Assembly: GCA_015179025.1 (NCBI GenBank)
Contig: WHUX01000164.1
Span: 57,122 to 121,121 of the forward strand
Reading direction: 5' to 3'
Source of the DNA: Terfezia claveryi
Lineage: Eukaryota; Ascomycota; Pezizomycetes; Pezizales; Pezizaceae
Length of the DNA: 64,000 nt
This document shows positions 22,813-33,868 of the stretch, piece after piece (within the stretch, counting starts at the first letter, position 1; every line of letters starts with the position of its first letter). The notes under the pieces are model-generated. The model worked only from the letters and a program-made list of their open reading frames with translations, had not been told where the DNA came from and searched no databases. The translations under genes were made by a program, and so were the position numbers.

Positions 22813-23640
22813 ACAGTCTAGTTGGTAACCCCCGTGAGAATATCAAACTCGAGCCCTACATATTATTATCCACATATGATGCAAACCACCTATCATTAAG
22901 ACAAGGCTTGCTTCCTTAACAAACATTCACCGAGTCAAGAAAACCACATATAAATATAAATACTTACCACTCGATGTCATCCCTACAAATCTTCTTATGT
23001 ACCATCAAATTCCATCCTCGTCAGAATCCTCCAAAGGCGGGGGACATACACCATACAATGTTACCGGCCTTTCTGCTCAATGCCTAATTTCATTTCGTAC
23101 TTTCCTCCCATTTTGTATTCCAATGCAGGTTTTATTCCACGTTGTATCTACTATATATCAAATTTTACTTACTTGTGGAGAAATTATGTGCTCCCGTGTG
23201 CCAGGCCTCTCGCGAATATATTGAGTTCTCGCGGCGGGGTCCCTGGACACTGTCATAAACAGGCTTGCGCCCAATGACCCAAAGCTTTGAGGCCTGACTG
23301 AACCTCGGCTCAAAAAGAAAAAAGGAGAACCACAGCTCGAAAACATATGCCCGTACAAAAAATATCTCGCAGGTGAAAAGCTTTTTTTTCTTCTTTCTTT
23401 ACGTAGTCTATACATCTGTGGAGTCTAAGGCTATGAGACAGCCACGTTCCCTCATCTTAACAAAGAATTACTTAACAGAGTCACCTCCCCTTACCATGAC
23501 ATAAATATGACTTCCGCCGCCACGCCCCGTACCGGCCCTCCTATTTGAAACAAAAGAAAACCAACCAATACCGCTAATGTTGGGTTTATTGTGCTTGTTA
23601 TAGCTCTTCCGGTTTTGTTTTTAAGCAGTCAGGCCCCCTG
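22813..23640. other. Spacer containing a minus-strand LINE-B tail scrap
   Basis: At 23240-23400 the minus strand carries 'GTCAGGCC...GGGTCATTGGGCGCAAGCC', part of the LINE-B 3' UTR. The rest holds no recognisable feature. Confidence 0.4.
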
Positions 23641-23803
23641 GGTCATCGGGCGCAAGCCCGTTAATGACAGCATGGGCTCACCTCTGTATTTAGCGTTAGA
23701 CCTAGCAATTAACTTGCCTTGTCCCTAAATTCACCCATGTTTCAGGGTGGCTGGTCCCGCTAACGAAATTTGAAAAAGAAAAAAAAAAAAAAAAAAAAAA
23801 AAA
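23641..23803 (+). mobile_element. LINE-B 3' tail (plus strand)
   Basis: 'GGGTCATCGGGCGCAAGCCC', 'CTAGCAATTAACTTGCCTTG' and 'CACCCATGTTTCAGGGTGGC', then an A run of more than 20 (23779-23803). It meets head-on the minus-strand LINE fragment that follows. Confidence 0.6.
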
Positions 23804-24140
23804 ACGCCCTTCGCACATACCGTACAATCCAGGTTGGAGAAAAACGTCTCAACCAGATCCACGGTGAATTCCTCTCCTCCAACCTCCACCGGCTTCCACC
23901 TCCCCTGCTCATATCTCCTCCCAATTATCCGCCTTCTGCCGGTCTCCTCACCACGCGGACACACCAAGGCTACACCGCCGCATGTTCGGCACGTGGAATC
24001 GACTGTATTATCCAACTTCGCTCGCCATGATCGGAGATTTCCCTTCCCGGTCCTACAGTGGGCGTAGTTGATCCTTGCCTTTCTCTCCCACCTCACCACT
24101 CTGCCTCCTTCTGCTCCTGCTACCCTCAGGTGGAATAACT
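23804..24140 (-). pseudogene. LINE-A ORF2 C-terminal fragment
   Basis: Minus-strand residues include 'RVVRWERKARINYAHC', 'GKGNLRSWRAKLD' and 'CRTCGG', and end in 'VDLVETFFSNLD'. This parallels 59670-59990 of the full-length LINE-A. The His of the Cys/His cluster is deleted. Confidence 0.7.
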
Positions 24141-25480
24141 TAAGCGCTGGTAGGAAATTACACACAACCCTCACCCAAAATACTCGCGGATGGAAAAACT
24201 CATTCAAGGCCTCAAATTCGTTCCGATCGAAATGGTCATCTCTTCCAATCGTACTCCGTGGTGCGGAAGAATCTCTTACCCATGCGGAGCCATGCTGAAT
24301 GCCGCCATCTAACTCCATCTTTCCGCCCTTTCTTCCTTACAGCCAGCAAATCCCACAATTTTGGCCCTCTTCAATCCAGCGGCATATGGCTTGTACTTAG
24401 TTGGGGCAGCATCCAAGACTACTACTCGTGCTCGCGTCGATGTCGGAATTTTCGGAGGGTTCGGGAGTGGTGCCGCCGCCGCAGGTTTCTTGTGGGTAGG
24501 GGGTATGTTGGTTCAGGGGTGGAAGTACTGCCGCTTCCGCCGACTCTTTGCCTTTGCCCCTCAGACCGGGTTTGTACTTAGTTGGGGCAGGATGTAAGAC
24601 TAGTACCCCTCGTGCTCGCGTTGATGTCGGATTCTGCGGAGGGTTCGGGGGTGCTGCCGCCGCCGGATTCTTTTGGGTAGGGGGGGTTCGGAGGGGAGGT
24701 ACTGCCGCTTCTGCCGACTCTTTGCCTTTACCCTTCAGACCGGACCTGTCGTTAGTCGGGGCAGCATGCAAGACTACCGCTCGTGCTCCCGTCGATGTAG
24801 GAATCTTCGGAGGGTTCGGAAGTGCCGTTGCCGCCGGTATCTTGTTGTAGGTAGAGTTGTGTTCGGCGATGGAGGTACTGCCGCTTCCGCCGACTCTTTG
24901 CCATTGCCCTTTGGTGGTGGGGCTCGTAGTATGGTCGTGTTGGTGGTGGTAGTGAGTGCGGCCTCAGTGTACGTGCGTGTTGGAGGGGGATCAGTGTTGG
25001 TAGACAGGCTGTTCAGTATCGCGGTCCTTCCTCTAAATTTTTCCTCGCCTCCTCCTATTCTTTCTCTGCCTGGGTGGTCGGAGGTATGGTCTGGGCGGCT
25101 GTGTCGAATGTTGAGATTTTGCTCGATCCGGGAAAAAATTCCGATGGATCAGGTCACTGAGGGTGTTGTTTTGCGGTGGGGGATTGTGCGCTGTAAGCTT
25201 TCCTATCCCTGAGGGGTCAGAGGGGACTGCCAGCCAGGTCCTTAGTGGTGGGTTTCGCCGATCCATTTTCCCCGGGTTGTCCTTTCTCTTTCCCTTGCCT
25301 GGCGTCTCGTAGATTGGCACGGAGGTCGTTGCTTTGCGGCTCCCGCAGTGTTGGCCAGGTGTGGGAGTTACCGGTATCTGCTGGGAATTGGGCGGGGGTG
25401 GCGTAGCAGCGAAGGTGTGGGGAGCTACCTAAGTCGGGAGTGTTCTGTCTCCAGGGTCACAGGGTGGGACAGGTACAGGA
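24141..25480 (-). pseudogene. LINE-B ORF1 remnant with an internally triplicated segment
   Basis: The minus strand carries the ORF1 type also seen at 31690-32340. Three successive copies of a ~175-bp piece (about 24390-24570, 24570-24740 and 24745-24905) repeat 'APTKYKPGL..GKGKESAEAA' and a Pro-rich 'PPNPPQNPTSTRARG' stretch. The ORF1 end (24141-24330) is fused directly to the LINE-A C-terminal fragment, so this is a chimera of two LINE families. There is no intact frame. Confidence 0.55.
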
Positions 25481-25839
25481 ATGGATTTCTTAGTATCTTA
25501 CCATGATTCTTTCACCTTGTCTATACAGTTTATACATGTCGCGGGTCTTGTACATTTGTATTAGGAATTTTGTAGACGTATAAATTTCTTTTAACAAATT
25601 AAAAAAAATAAAAATATGATTGAAACTATGTCTACAGGAGGAGACAGCTACGAAAACACAATATTCAAGGGGGAAACTCGTGAATGAGCACCCCATACAA
25701 ATCTCGACTTGCAAGTGCTAACGCAATGTAGAACCAAGTAACCTAATTATGAAACAGAGAAGACGAACTTGAGGCACGGTGGTAAGGGTGACTTCGGGAC
25801 GAAGGTGAAACGGTCAAGGTGAGCGCTACCAAAACCAAA
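25481..25839. other. No recognisable feature
   Basis: AT-rich spacer 3' of the minus-strand F-box-like gene. Confidence 0.4.
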
Positions 25840-26553
25840 CTAATCCATTATATACAATGGCACCAAAGATGTGGGATTCATAGACCCTCTGTCTTCGTAT
25901 GTCAACCCCGCAAATTCACTCTGGATGGGCAGATTTTCAACTCTCACAAGATGCGGCGAAGCCTCACACTCAGACAAGGCACATGTACAAGGGCTAGCTG
26001 CGTTCGGTATATAGCCCATCCACATGGATTGAACATAAAATTTCTGCCTTAGATTGTATAACCCATCCCTTAAAAGGAGCCAGTCATGTCGGACCGGGAC
26101 CGGTTTACCCATGGGTGTGTAGGGTTTATGGAAACATTCTTCACAAAACCAGAAGCATTTGATCTCTTGATTGATTAGCCCTGTATATCGCTCTTGATGT
26201 GGTGCGCGTCTCGCAAGGAGTGCATATTGGTAGCCCATGCGAAACATAGTTTCACCGGGTTTCTCTTGCTCTCTTCTCTCCAGTCTGCAGTCCTTGCACA
26301 AGGGTATATTGCACAGAAAACACCGGTTCAAAAGGCTGGTACAACGGGGGAATGCATTGCGTAGCTTTCCAACAGTAGCGGTGAACGTCAAGTGAATAGT
26401 GCGGCAAGTTCGGGCCAGATTGATGATATCGGGCCGATGACTGTAGGAGAGGATAGATTCTAGGATTGGGTAGGCGTTGAAGATACGCAGTAGCAATTCT
26501 GGGCTCTGAGCCGTGTGCTTTGGGGATTCATGTTGGTCCATTGTAAGGGACAT
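25840..26553 (-). CDS. F-box-like, Cys-rich protein (paralogue 3)
   Basis: Intact 237-residue frame starting at the ATG at 26553; a second in-frame ATG four codons on matches the start of paralogue 2. The F-box-like part ('ELLLRIFNAYPILESIL', 'DIINLARTCRTIH') is at ~19-60. The Cys cluster is C78-x2-C81-x4-C86-x2-C89, with a later pair C137-x2-C140. The C-terminal signature 'VRVENLPIQSEFAGL' ends in 'PLYIMD'. It is shorter than its paralogues, mainly in the last 50 residues. It shares promoter words with paralogue 2, so the duplication included regulatory DNA. Same functional inference as paralogues 1 and 2. Confidence 0.75.
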   Translation of the reverse strand: MSLTMDQHESPKHTAQSPELLLRIFNAYPILESILSYSHRPDIINLARTCRTIHLTFTATVGKLRNAFPRCTSLLNRCFLCNIPLCKDCRLERREQEKPGETMFRMGYQYALLARRAPHQERYTGLINQEIKCFWFCEECFHKPYTPMGKPVPVRHDWLLLRDGLYNLRQKFYVQSMWMGYIPNAASPCTCALSECEASPHLVRVENLPIQSEFAGLTYEDRGSMNPTSLVPLYIMD

Positions 26554-26725
26554 GGCGTGAAGTTGTAGTTTTGATGAAAAAGTGGGATGGATGTTCTGTT
26601 GGGTTTTTTCTCCGGAAAGTTCTAGTTTTCTGTCGATAAAGTGATATTCAGTTGAGTTTTGTTTTGTGATTGATGTTCAGTGGCATTGAGGATCTTTTAT
26701 GCTCAGTCACAGGGTCAAGTGCTTG
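26554..26725 (-). promoter_or_regulatory. Putative core promoter of F-box-like paralogue 3
   Basis: Minus strand reads 'GACTGAGCATAAAAG' (TATA-like at 26695-26701) about 145 bases before the start, parallel to 9734-9740. Conservation ends exactly where element A begins (26730), so the transposon landed just upstream of the promoter. Confidence 0.4.
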
Positions 26726-26842
26726 TACCTGTTCTGGCCTGCCCGGGAATCGGCTGATTCGTTCATAGGCCAGCCCATTCGCGAATGGGACAATTCCTAG
26801 AGAGGCCATGAATTGGCCCAATTCAAGAATGGTGGTCAGTTA

Positions 26843-27035
26843 TGTTAGAATGCCGTCTATTCCGTCGTTCATTCCGCCCATACCTTGCTATACCACTTGC
26901 ATCGGCTTGCACTCATATGGCGTGCTTCACAACCTCCTTCAGATGTACGTTCATACATGTACTGTATAGATATCTCGTTCATATTCCTACTTGTTTGAGA
27001 TAACTAAGTCTTTACTACACTTCACTACAATACAA
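26843..27035 (+). mobile_element. Partial LTR, same family as 4530-4947
   Basis: Starts TGTTAGAATG and shares 'CCTTGCTATACCA', 'CACTCATATGGCGTGC' and 'CTACTTGTTTGAGATAACTA' with the solo LTR at 4530. It is cut off where the pogo-like element begins at a TA. Confidence 0.6.
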
Positions 27036-27270
27036 TACAGTGAACTCTGGTTATAAGAATATACCCCCCCCACCCTGCCCCCATACAAAATAAGAATATA
27101 TTTGATAGAAGAAAATTCTTATTTTCTCGAGGTTTTTTACTAAGTTATTCCTATAGCAAGAGTACCTGATTGGGTAATGTATAGGTACACAGCCTAGCTG
27201 AAATAGGAAGGCTTATCGATAAGAAATCCCGCAACCAACAACACCGCCAAAGACACGCGCCCAAACACAA
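27036..27270 (+). mobile_element. pogo-like element, left half (empty-site reference)
   Basis: Begins TACAGTGAACTCTGGTTATA. From 27070 to 27250 it is collinear with the element at 51860-52616 ('AGCAAGAGTACCTGATTGGG', 'ACACCGCCAAAGACAC'). It lacks both insertions found there (LINE-B tail and 31-bp unit). The right end is missing. Confidence 0.65.
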
Positions 27271-27275
27271 TAAAA

Positions 27276-27605
27276 ATGAGGAGTCTGATAGAGAAGCTTT
27301 ATAACCTCTACCGGACTTGTAAAGAGTTTGATGGTGAAGCCCCACAACCTGAAGACCTACTCCGACGTGTTCAAAAAAATTCTACTAAAGCTCTTCAAAA
27401 TATGGTGAAGCGGTATGAACAACAATATAATATTGACGTTTTTGCTATTGGAGATATTGTTAGTTTACATATACCTCGACAAGATAGATATGGTTTTGGT
27501 GACCGACGCCTTTATTGTCTTGTTGTTCGCAACCTCATCCTGAGTGAGTCGATCGACATGCTTTATGAACTGTGGATTGTTGGATCGGCACTTTCCAAAT
27601 CGTGA
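27276..27605 (+). pseudogene. Element A protein remnant
   Basis: A 109-residue frame including 'VKRYEQQYNIDVFAIGDIVS' and 'PRQDRYGFGDRRLYCLVV', truncated at both ends. It is homologous to 35165-35535 in copy 2. In copy 2 the coding trace resumes in a Cys-rich tail at 35873, which copy 1 lacks. I cannot name the family with certainty. Confidence 0.5.
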
Positions 27606-27889
27606 GCTAGTACGCATCCAGACTCATAGATGCACATAAACTTTCGAACATTAAGGGAATTAATATTTTTACTTCTGTGTGTATGTATGTATGCCTGACA
27701 TTGATAAGCATGGTAATAATTTATTATTGAGTACAATATATGTTTGTTAGCACTAATGTATTTTCACCTTACCATGTACCGTCATAAAATGACTACATTT
27801 GCTCGTTATCACATTCCCGGGGCGACCAACCCCTCCTGTTCTGGCCTCCGGAGGAATTTCACTATTGTATTCCCGGGCAGGCTAGAACA

Positions 27890-28029
27890 TACTTCTGTCT
27901 TGAAACATTCACAAACTGAATAACAAACAGCCTTAGCGGAATTTAGCAACGGCTCCGCAAGTCCTCATTCAAAATAATATTTCTCGCCACAAATATCCAT
28001 CCAGCAAACCTTCACCCCGCTGCTGTCAC
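27890..28029. other. Spacer right of element A
   Basis: No recognisable feature. Confidence 0.3.
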
Positions 28030-28395
28030 CTCCGCTACTTCCAACTCCGCGCTGTCACCTACTCCGCTAGGTATTTTTTTTTCGTTTGGAACACTTATCC
28101 CATTTTAGGAAAAATTCCCCATTGGATCTATCACCTCGGCCGCCGCCGCTATCACGTCCACCTCCGCTACTGACACGTCCACCTCCACTACTGTCACCTC
28201 CACCTCTGCTGCTGTCACCTCCACCCCCGCTACTGTCACCCCATCTCTGCTGGTGTCACCCCCTCACTACTGCTATTATCTCCACTTCCGCTACTGTCAC
28301 TTCCACCTCCACCTCCGCTGCTGTCACCTCATTTCCACCGCTACGACTTCCGCCGATGCTGGTACTTCCGCTGCTGCCCCGCTAAATTTTCTAGA
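28030..28395 (+). repeat. Thr/Ser/Ala-type tandem repeat (CTCCGCTACTGTCACCTC)
   Basis: Irregular 15-18 bp units. One frame reads 'TSTSATVTSTSTSAAVTS', another is Pro-rich. There is no start or signal peptide and the array is short. It lies 3' of the kinase gene that ends at 28581. Confidence 0.5.
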
Positions 28396-28580
28396 GAAAA
28401 GAAATATATAGTTTTCATTTCATTTGACTATCTTGATTGATATTGCTTAAAGGAATGGAAGAGTATCGAGACCCCACATCTCAAGATTCTATGATATACA
28501 AACACTACGTTTGATATAAGCGGATATTGATATAAGCGGACACGAAACTTAGCAGACAAGCCTACTCCCAACTCCCACAT

Positions 28581-30744
28581 CTACAACCAAACTAGAAACT
28601 CAAGCCGCACTTTCCACAAATCCAGCTCGTTCACTTCCTGCTCAGCTAAGTCCACCATCTGTCTCCATGGGTCACTGGTCTTCAAGACCTCCCACAACCT
28701 CACCAGCCTCTCCTGTTCCACTGAATTCACCGTTTCTATACGATTATAACTGAACCAGCGCAGGGGAAAGGGGAAGATAAGCGTGTTTATCAACATTACG
28801 AACGCAAGGTAGTCGTGGACTGGACGGGGCTTGTAGAGGAGAGTTTCGAATGGTGAATTCTCATCCTTAACATACTCATTATTATGGTCGAGATCCATAT
28901 CGCTAGGTGAGTAAACATTCCGCGCTCGCTGAAGCAGTTCCGACGGACAAGAAATATAGCCTCCCTCATAAACGCAGTCAATCCCAATCTTCGTCGCTCT
29001 ATCAAAATCAATCAATAAACCCCTATATCTCCATTTCCTGTCAATATCCCCGATATCCTCAACATCCCAATCTTGATAAACAACCACATTATCCGTCCTC
29101 ACATCCCTATGCACCACTCCTTTCTCATGGACCCACCCCAGCGCTTGGAGTACATCCTCCAAACAAACTCTAAACTCAGCAGGGTCCTTAAAAAGCTCCA
29201 GATGAATACACTGTCCTGCAGGTGTAATTCCAAACTCGGGTAACTCGCCGACCACTTCATGATTGTGGATATAGACAAGCTCTGGGACAGACCTGGGTTT
29301 GCCTGGAGTCTGAAGCAGTTGGAGGATATTGATTTCAGAGCTGATTGCCTCGGTCCAGGCGGGTTTGGATGCGGCTTTAACAATCCGGTTTTTTCCTTCC
29401 GGAGAACGGTAAACTGCAACGACAGCATTGGACTGTCGCTGAAGGACATGGACTAGTTCCCCGGCGCCAGGGTGGAATGGAAGCATTGGTGGGTTTGCAG
29501 TTTCCGCTGTAAGTTCATTATACAGGTGTCTGAGAGCAATTGCGAGTGTGGTTTTCTTGTACTGCACTAGCCTGCCTGTATATGAGCTAGGTTGTTGACT
29601 ACGTCTGCGATGCTGCCCATACGTGGAGCCAATGGTGTATTTGACTATAATCGCGTCTTTAAGGTCCGTCAACATCGCGAGGAATATACACCTCCCAGGT
29701 TGGCAGTCTACCAGTTCCATGAGGTAGTCCCAGATTTGGCCAAGGTTGTTAGCGGTACCGAGCTTACCCCCAGGCCCAGAAGCGGTGCCTTTGAGATCGA
29801 GCACGGCAGCGACATTAAAGCGGTCAGCAGAATTCGTATTGCGTTGGATAGTGATGTCTGGAGCGAGGTCATTTAAATAACGACGTTCATGTGTGTCAAG
29901 GACATGGGTTTTGCCGAAGCCAAGGGAGGTTTGCGGGGAGAAGTATGTGTTTAATAAGCGGACGACGGAGGCGTAGTCGATGTTCTGCTCTTCCTCACAA
30001 GTGAATCTTGTGAGTTGCGGGACTAAGTTTGCGTTGGGGTCGATACCCCGCCTCGCAGTTGATGGCGGGTCTTGGTTGATGGCTGAGGTGGTCTGGGAAA
30101 TCGCCTGCTGCCATGCCTTTGCGCGCGTGACTGACCCCGCATAGCGTGGATGTGGGTTGGGTAGGGCGGGTGGGGTGGAGACTTTATTCAGGGCTGCGGA
30201 CAGGTTAACAATGGCCAGAGTTTCAGAATTTTTCTCAACAAGTGCTGCGAGCTGCTGGTTTTGTGCTGCGAGCTGCTGGTTTTGCGCTGCGAGCTGCTGG
30301 TCTCGTGCTGCGAGCTGCTGGTTTTGCGCTGCGAGCTGCTGGTCTCGTGCTGCGAGCTGCTGGTTTTGCGCTGCGAGCTGCTGGTCTCGTGCTGCGAGCT
30401 GCTGGTCTCGTGCTGCGAGCTGCTGGTCTCGTGCTGCGAGCTGCTGGTCTCGTATTGCCAGCTGCGTAGCGAATAAGTTTGCGACCTACAGACGATTATT
30501 AATAACTAGGAAACGATTCTCCGGAGGAAAGGAAGGACAAGACATCACGGATGAGTTTTCGCAAGACTGAATCCCACAGTTCATCGACCTGTATTTGTTT
30601 CAAGATTTGACTTGTCTCTGTACAGGTGGAAAAATTTAGTACTCCGTAGGGACCCTTAACAAGGAGAGAAGGGCAGGACTTGCGTGTAATAAGGTACTGC
30701 TCCCTCTCAGCAGTCAGGAGTGCCTGGTCGGGTAGAGGATGCAT
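28581..30744 (-). CDS. FunK1-like protein kinase, copy 1 (two exons)
   Basis: Exon 1 is 30744-30544 (67 codons, ATG, 'MHPLPDQALLTAERE') and exon 2 is 30485-28581, joined by a 58-nt phase-0 intron (30543-30486) ending in TAG. The product is 701 residues: an N-terminal domain, heptad repeats QQLAARD/QQLAAQN predicted to form a coiled coil, a linker with 'TSLGFGKTHVLD', then the kinase. Kinase motifs are an ATP-lobe Lys in 'RIVKAAS', 'HRDVRTDNVVV' as catalytic loop, and 'LLIDFDRAT', where the usual DFG is DFD, a known FunK1 trait. The family is fungal-specific and its substrates are unknown. The donor here is GTCTTG; copy 2 has GTTTGT, four bases longer, so splicing may be weaker here. It is an inverted duplicate of 48507-50683. 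Confidence 0.8.
30245..30465 (-). repeat. 21-bp coding minisatellite in kinase copy 1
   Basis: About nine tandem 21-bp units (CTGCTGGTCTCGTGCTGCGAG and variants), each encoding one heptad QQLAARD or QQLAAQN. There is one unit fewer than in copy 2 (48790-49035). Unit length keeps the frame. Confidence 0.85.
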
Positions 30745-31170
30745 GGCAGACGCGCGTGAATGTACTAAAGCCGAGGGGTGTCGCAGCGGGGTGATATCGT
30801 GTGTGAGAGCAGAAGCTGAAAATGTAAACCAAGATCTGCGTGCCTCACGCGGTTGATTTATTTGGTTATCTGGGAAGCAGCCACGCGTCTGATGAGATTG
30901 TCATATGACTAAGCTCTTGGCTGGCACACACGCTAGTAAAGGTTGTTGTCGCCAAGACCCACCTATCCGCCCCATGGAAACAACGAGATCGAGATAACTC
31001 CCTGCCTTCATCATAACTTCCACACCTACGAGGGGCGTTGTGCCTTCGGAATACCAAGATAATTCCGACACCTACACGAGCAGCCAGCCTAGTCTGGTTG
31101 CACCGTTGATGACATGAAAGGGAGGGGAAAGTGGATGGCGATTAAGCAGCCCTCTGCGAGGGGTACCTCA
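30745..31170. other. 5' flank of kinase copy 1 and spacer
   Basis: Some homology to copy 2 upstream DNA ('TTTTCAGCTTCTGC' on the minus strand). It also has several ultra-short insertion cores ('CTACGAGGGGCGTTGTGCC' ~31026, 'CTAGTCTGGTTGCACC' ~31088, 'CTCTGCGAGGGGTACC' ~31152) without visible target duplications. Confidence 0.4.
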
Positions 31171-32690
31171 ACCAGAAGTGCAATCCACCACCGACTGCCA
31201 GTGCGCATATTCCGCCACCGCAAAACAACATCCTGAGTGACCCGAGGTCAACAACGGAGTGGCATATGCGCTCTGAGAATATACTGACAGAGCAGGGCCA
31301 CAATATCGGTCAATGGGACTTCCACTTTTTACCGGGATTGAGCTAAAGCTCAAAGTTACTCTCAATGGAGTACCTCCCGAGTTCCGACAGGGATCAATGT
31401 GATATCAGAAAGAGGATCTAATTCTCAGAATACTCCGTCTGCATTCCCAACTACCCCACCACCAGCACCAGTATCCAACACCGCCACCCAGACCACACCC
31501 CCGACAGCCAGGCACACCGAGGGGCCACAGACCACATTTCCAACAGAAAGTAGATGATAGTCCGAGGCGGCAACGGGTTGAGGCGGAAAAAGAATGGCAA
31601 AAAAAGATAGCCGCACATGACATCGCGTTAGCATACCGGAGGGAGGAGGACTCAAAGCGGGATCAAGAGCGGGAAGGTTTGGAGGATGAGATCGATGTTT
31701 GAGGGAGGAGCTTGCTTATTTGGAAGAGAACGGAGAGGAGGCAAGCAAGCGAAACACTCCTTCAAGACACCCACCGACACCAGCACCCAAGACCGCGACG
31801 CTGAACGCGTGTCTACCAACAGCGGTCCCCTCCAGCAGGCATGTATGCGAGGCAGGAACCAACACTACCTGGCAACCTACACCAGCACAAGCATCACCAC
31901 GAGCCCCACAACCGAAGGGCAAAGGTTAAGAGTTGGCGGACGCGGCAGTACTTCAACCCCCGACGACCGACCCCCCCCAAAGAAAAAAAAAGGCGGCACT
32001 ATTCTCGGCAGCACCACCCCCGAACCCTCCAAAAAGGAACCCGACATCAACGCGAGCACGAGCAGTAGTCTTGCATGCTGCCCCAACTAAGTACAAGCCC
32101 GGTCTGATGCGCCGCTGGATGGAAGACAACAAGAGGGCCAAAATTGTAGGTATTCGCTGGCTGTTGCAAGAAGAAAGAAGGGGCAAAAGATGGCGTCGTC
32201 ACTGGTCATCTACATGGCAGAAATCGACATCCGGCATGGGCTCCCCATGGGTAAGACTCGCAGTACGACTGGACCACCGGAACGATTTTGTGGCTTTGAA
32301 TAAGTTTTTCCAGCTGCAAGAAAGGAGCATGAGTGAAGGATGAGGGGGGGTTTTCTTAGTGGCGGGTGTGCTACTTGAGTTTGTTTTATTTTTCTACCAG
32401 CGCTTCCAACTGCGAGATGTTTTGACTATTTTTACTTGAGTCTTTCTACCTGGGAGGATTTTCAAGCTTTGGGTCGAGGCTCGTTGGGTTATCGGGCGCA
32501 AAACCCGTTTATGACAGCATGGGACCTCTGATTCTCTTGAGTTTCGCGTTTTTGCTTTTTGCCCTTTTGACATTTGCGTTATTTCGCGCGCCGGACCTGG
32601 CAGATTAACTGCCTTGTCTTGAATTGACCCGGGTTTCGGGTGGCTCCTCATGGTCCCCTTACTGGGACCGAATAGGAGTAATGAGAATTT
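31171..32690 (+). mobile_element. LINE-B remnant: broken upstream piece, ORF1, then 3' tail
   Basis: 31171-31430 is homologous, in inverted orientation, to 45845-46020 ('EQGHNIGQWDFH'). 31690-32340 carries the ORF1-type sequence ('APTKYKPGL', 'DNKRAKIVGIRWLLQEER') ending in TGA. The LINE-B tail runs directly from this, with 'GGGTTATCGGGCGCAAAACCC', 'GACCCGGGTTTCGGGTGGC' and 'TTACTGGGACCGAATAGG' up to ~32690. No reverse transcriptase is present. The ORF1 frame is broken in places. Confidence 0.55.
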
Positions 32691-32904
32691 TCTTTTTACC
32701 CTGGCGGGTATGGAGGAGGTTTCATGTTAGACATTACTCTCCTGGATTTGCCTCTTTGGTCCACCTAAAATCCTCCAATGCGACAAATGGTATGGTATTC
32801 AAAGGAGCTGCATTCATTTTTGTTAGATTGCATGGAATCAGTCTCATCAATAGACAACCTCGCAATACTGGATCCAAAGGCCTTATGAACAAGTCAACAA
32901 GGTC

Positions 32905-33083
32905 TTAGGAGGAAGCTTTATACATGGAAAGAGCAACGATATGAATGCTGAAGTAAGTCAATATGGAGAAATTTAATTTATAATTCTAATCATTTAATTC
33001 TTAGGGGCATGCAGCAACCGGATATACCCCCCATGAGGCTTTATTTAAAACAAAGCTTACTACATTACCACTGCCGGAATCAT
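32905..33083 (+). other. Possible exon pair around a 52-nt intron
   Basis: A consensus donor (GTAAGT at 32953) and acceptor (TTCTTAG ending 33004), with CTAATC as a possible branch site, join in phase 0. The predicted join reads '...SNDMNAE' then 'GHAATGYTPHEALFKTK' to a stop at 33083. Upstream exon limits are unclear because of a stop near 32850. It may be the last exon of a decayed gene or of a retroelement. Confidence 0.25.
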
Positions 33084-33868
33084 AACGATTTCAAGCAACA
33101 CTTCATACTAAAAAGTGGTGATGAAATTCAACTATCATGCCTTACAGGTTGCCCAGATGGCCAACCTGTCTTTCAAGATAATTTTAATGACAAAGGCAAT
33201 GTGTCATCCTTATCTCGTAGTGATTCCGCTTCCCATAGGAACTCATCGACCTCTCACAAATACAGTACAGTGTCTAATCAGGAAAAGGCTTCAGAAATTC
33301 TCTCAAGCGGTATTCAGTCACTTGCTTTTACTCTGCTTGATCCGTTTGCCTGAGTTCAGGCTAATACCGTTCCAGCTCTTCCTTCAACGGTTAGCTAACT
33401 TTGGACTATTCCCCACAGCTCGTCCCGTGACCCCATCGCACGGCCTAGGCTAGCCCATTGGGCCTTCACAATTGGAACCCAGTCGACAACATAGCCCAAC
33501 AGGGTAGTTAAAGCTTCTTCATTCCCTTCATTGCCTCCCTTGGCCCACCCGTCACCATATCCAGAAACGGTCAACAATCCGGCCCTAGAATGAACCCCTC
33601 AGCCCTCGAGGCCATGGTTCAGTACTACCATAAGAACCCCGCATTCTGCATCCTCCCTCCAACCGCCAATGGCCGAATCTCTTGTTCCCTATTCATCAAA
33701 GGTCGCCAGGCCCAGTTAGATGATTTAGTCCATGTCCTTGGGTGCCTTCCCCCTGCAGCACCAGTATCCAAATGAGCATCAAATGCAGCAAACCCCATGA
33801 GTTGACTTAATTTGAATTTGGAGGGTGTGGATGGGTTTATATCTTTAGAATTGATTGCTTGCTACAAA
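33084..33868. other. No confident gene
   Basis: Short frames only, such as 33590-33775 (61 residues, ATG, 'LEAMVQYYHKNPAFCILPP'), with no family signature. Confidence 0.3.

Larger units (their letters stand above)
26730..27889 (+). mobile_element. DNA transposon 'element A', copy 1 (rearranged)
   Basis: Left end TGTTCTGGCCTGCCCGGGAA (26730-26749) is matched inverted at the right end TTCCCGGGCAGGCTAGAACA (27870-27889), an 18-20 bp terminal inverted repeat. Subterminal 'CCATTCGCGAATGGGAC' palindromes are shared with copy 2 (34925-36374). The interior contains a partial LTR (26843-27035), a pogo-like left end (27036-27270) and a coding remnant (27276-27605). Superfamily not assigned. Confidence 0.65.

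Noticed and set aside
23731..24318. Single 195-residue minus-strand gene
   Set aside because: It joins a LINE-B ORF1 end to a LINE-A C-terminus and runs into a poly(T); it is a chimera of two dead elements.
24936..25320. Independent gene on either strand near the ORF1 remnant
   Set aside because: Words match LINE-B ORF1 5' sequence and 47891-48060; frames are broken.
30242..30476. Cys/Leu-rich plus-strand frames (CCELLVSCCELLVLR type)
   Set aside because: Antisense by-products of the 21-bp coding repeat in the minus-strand kinase.
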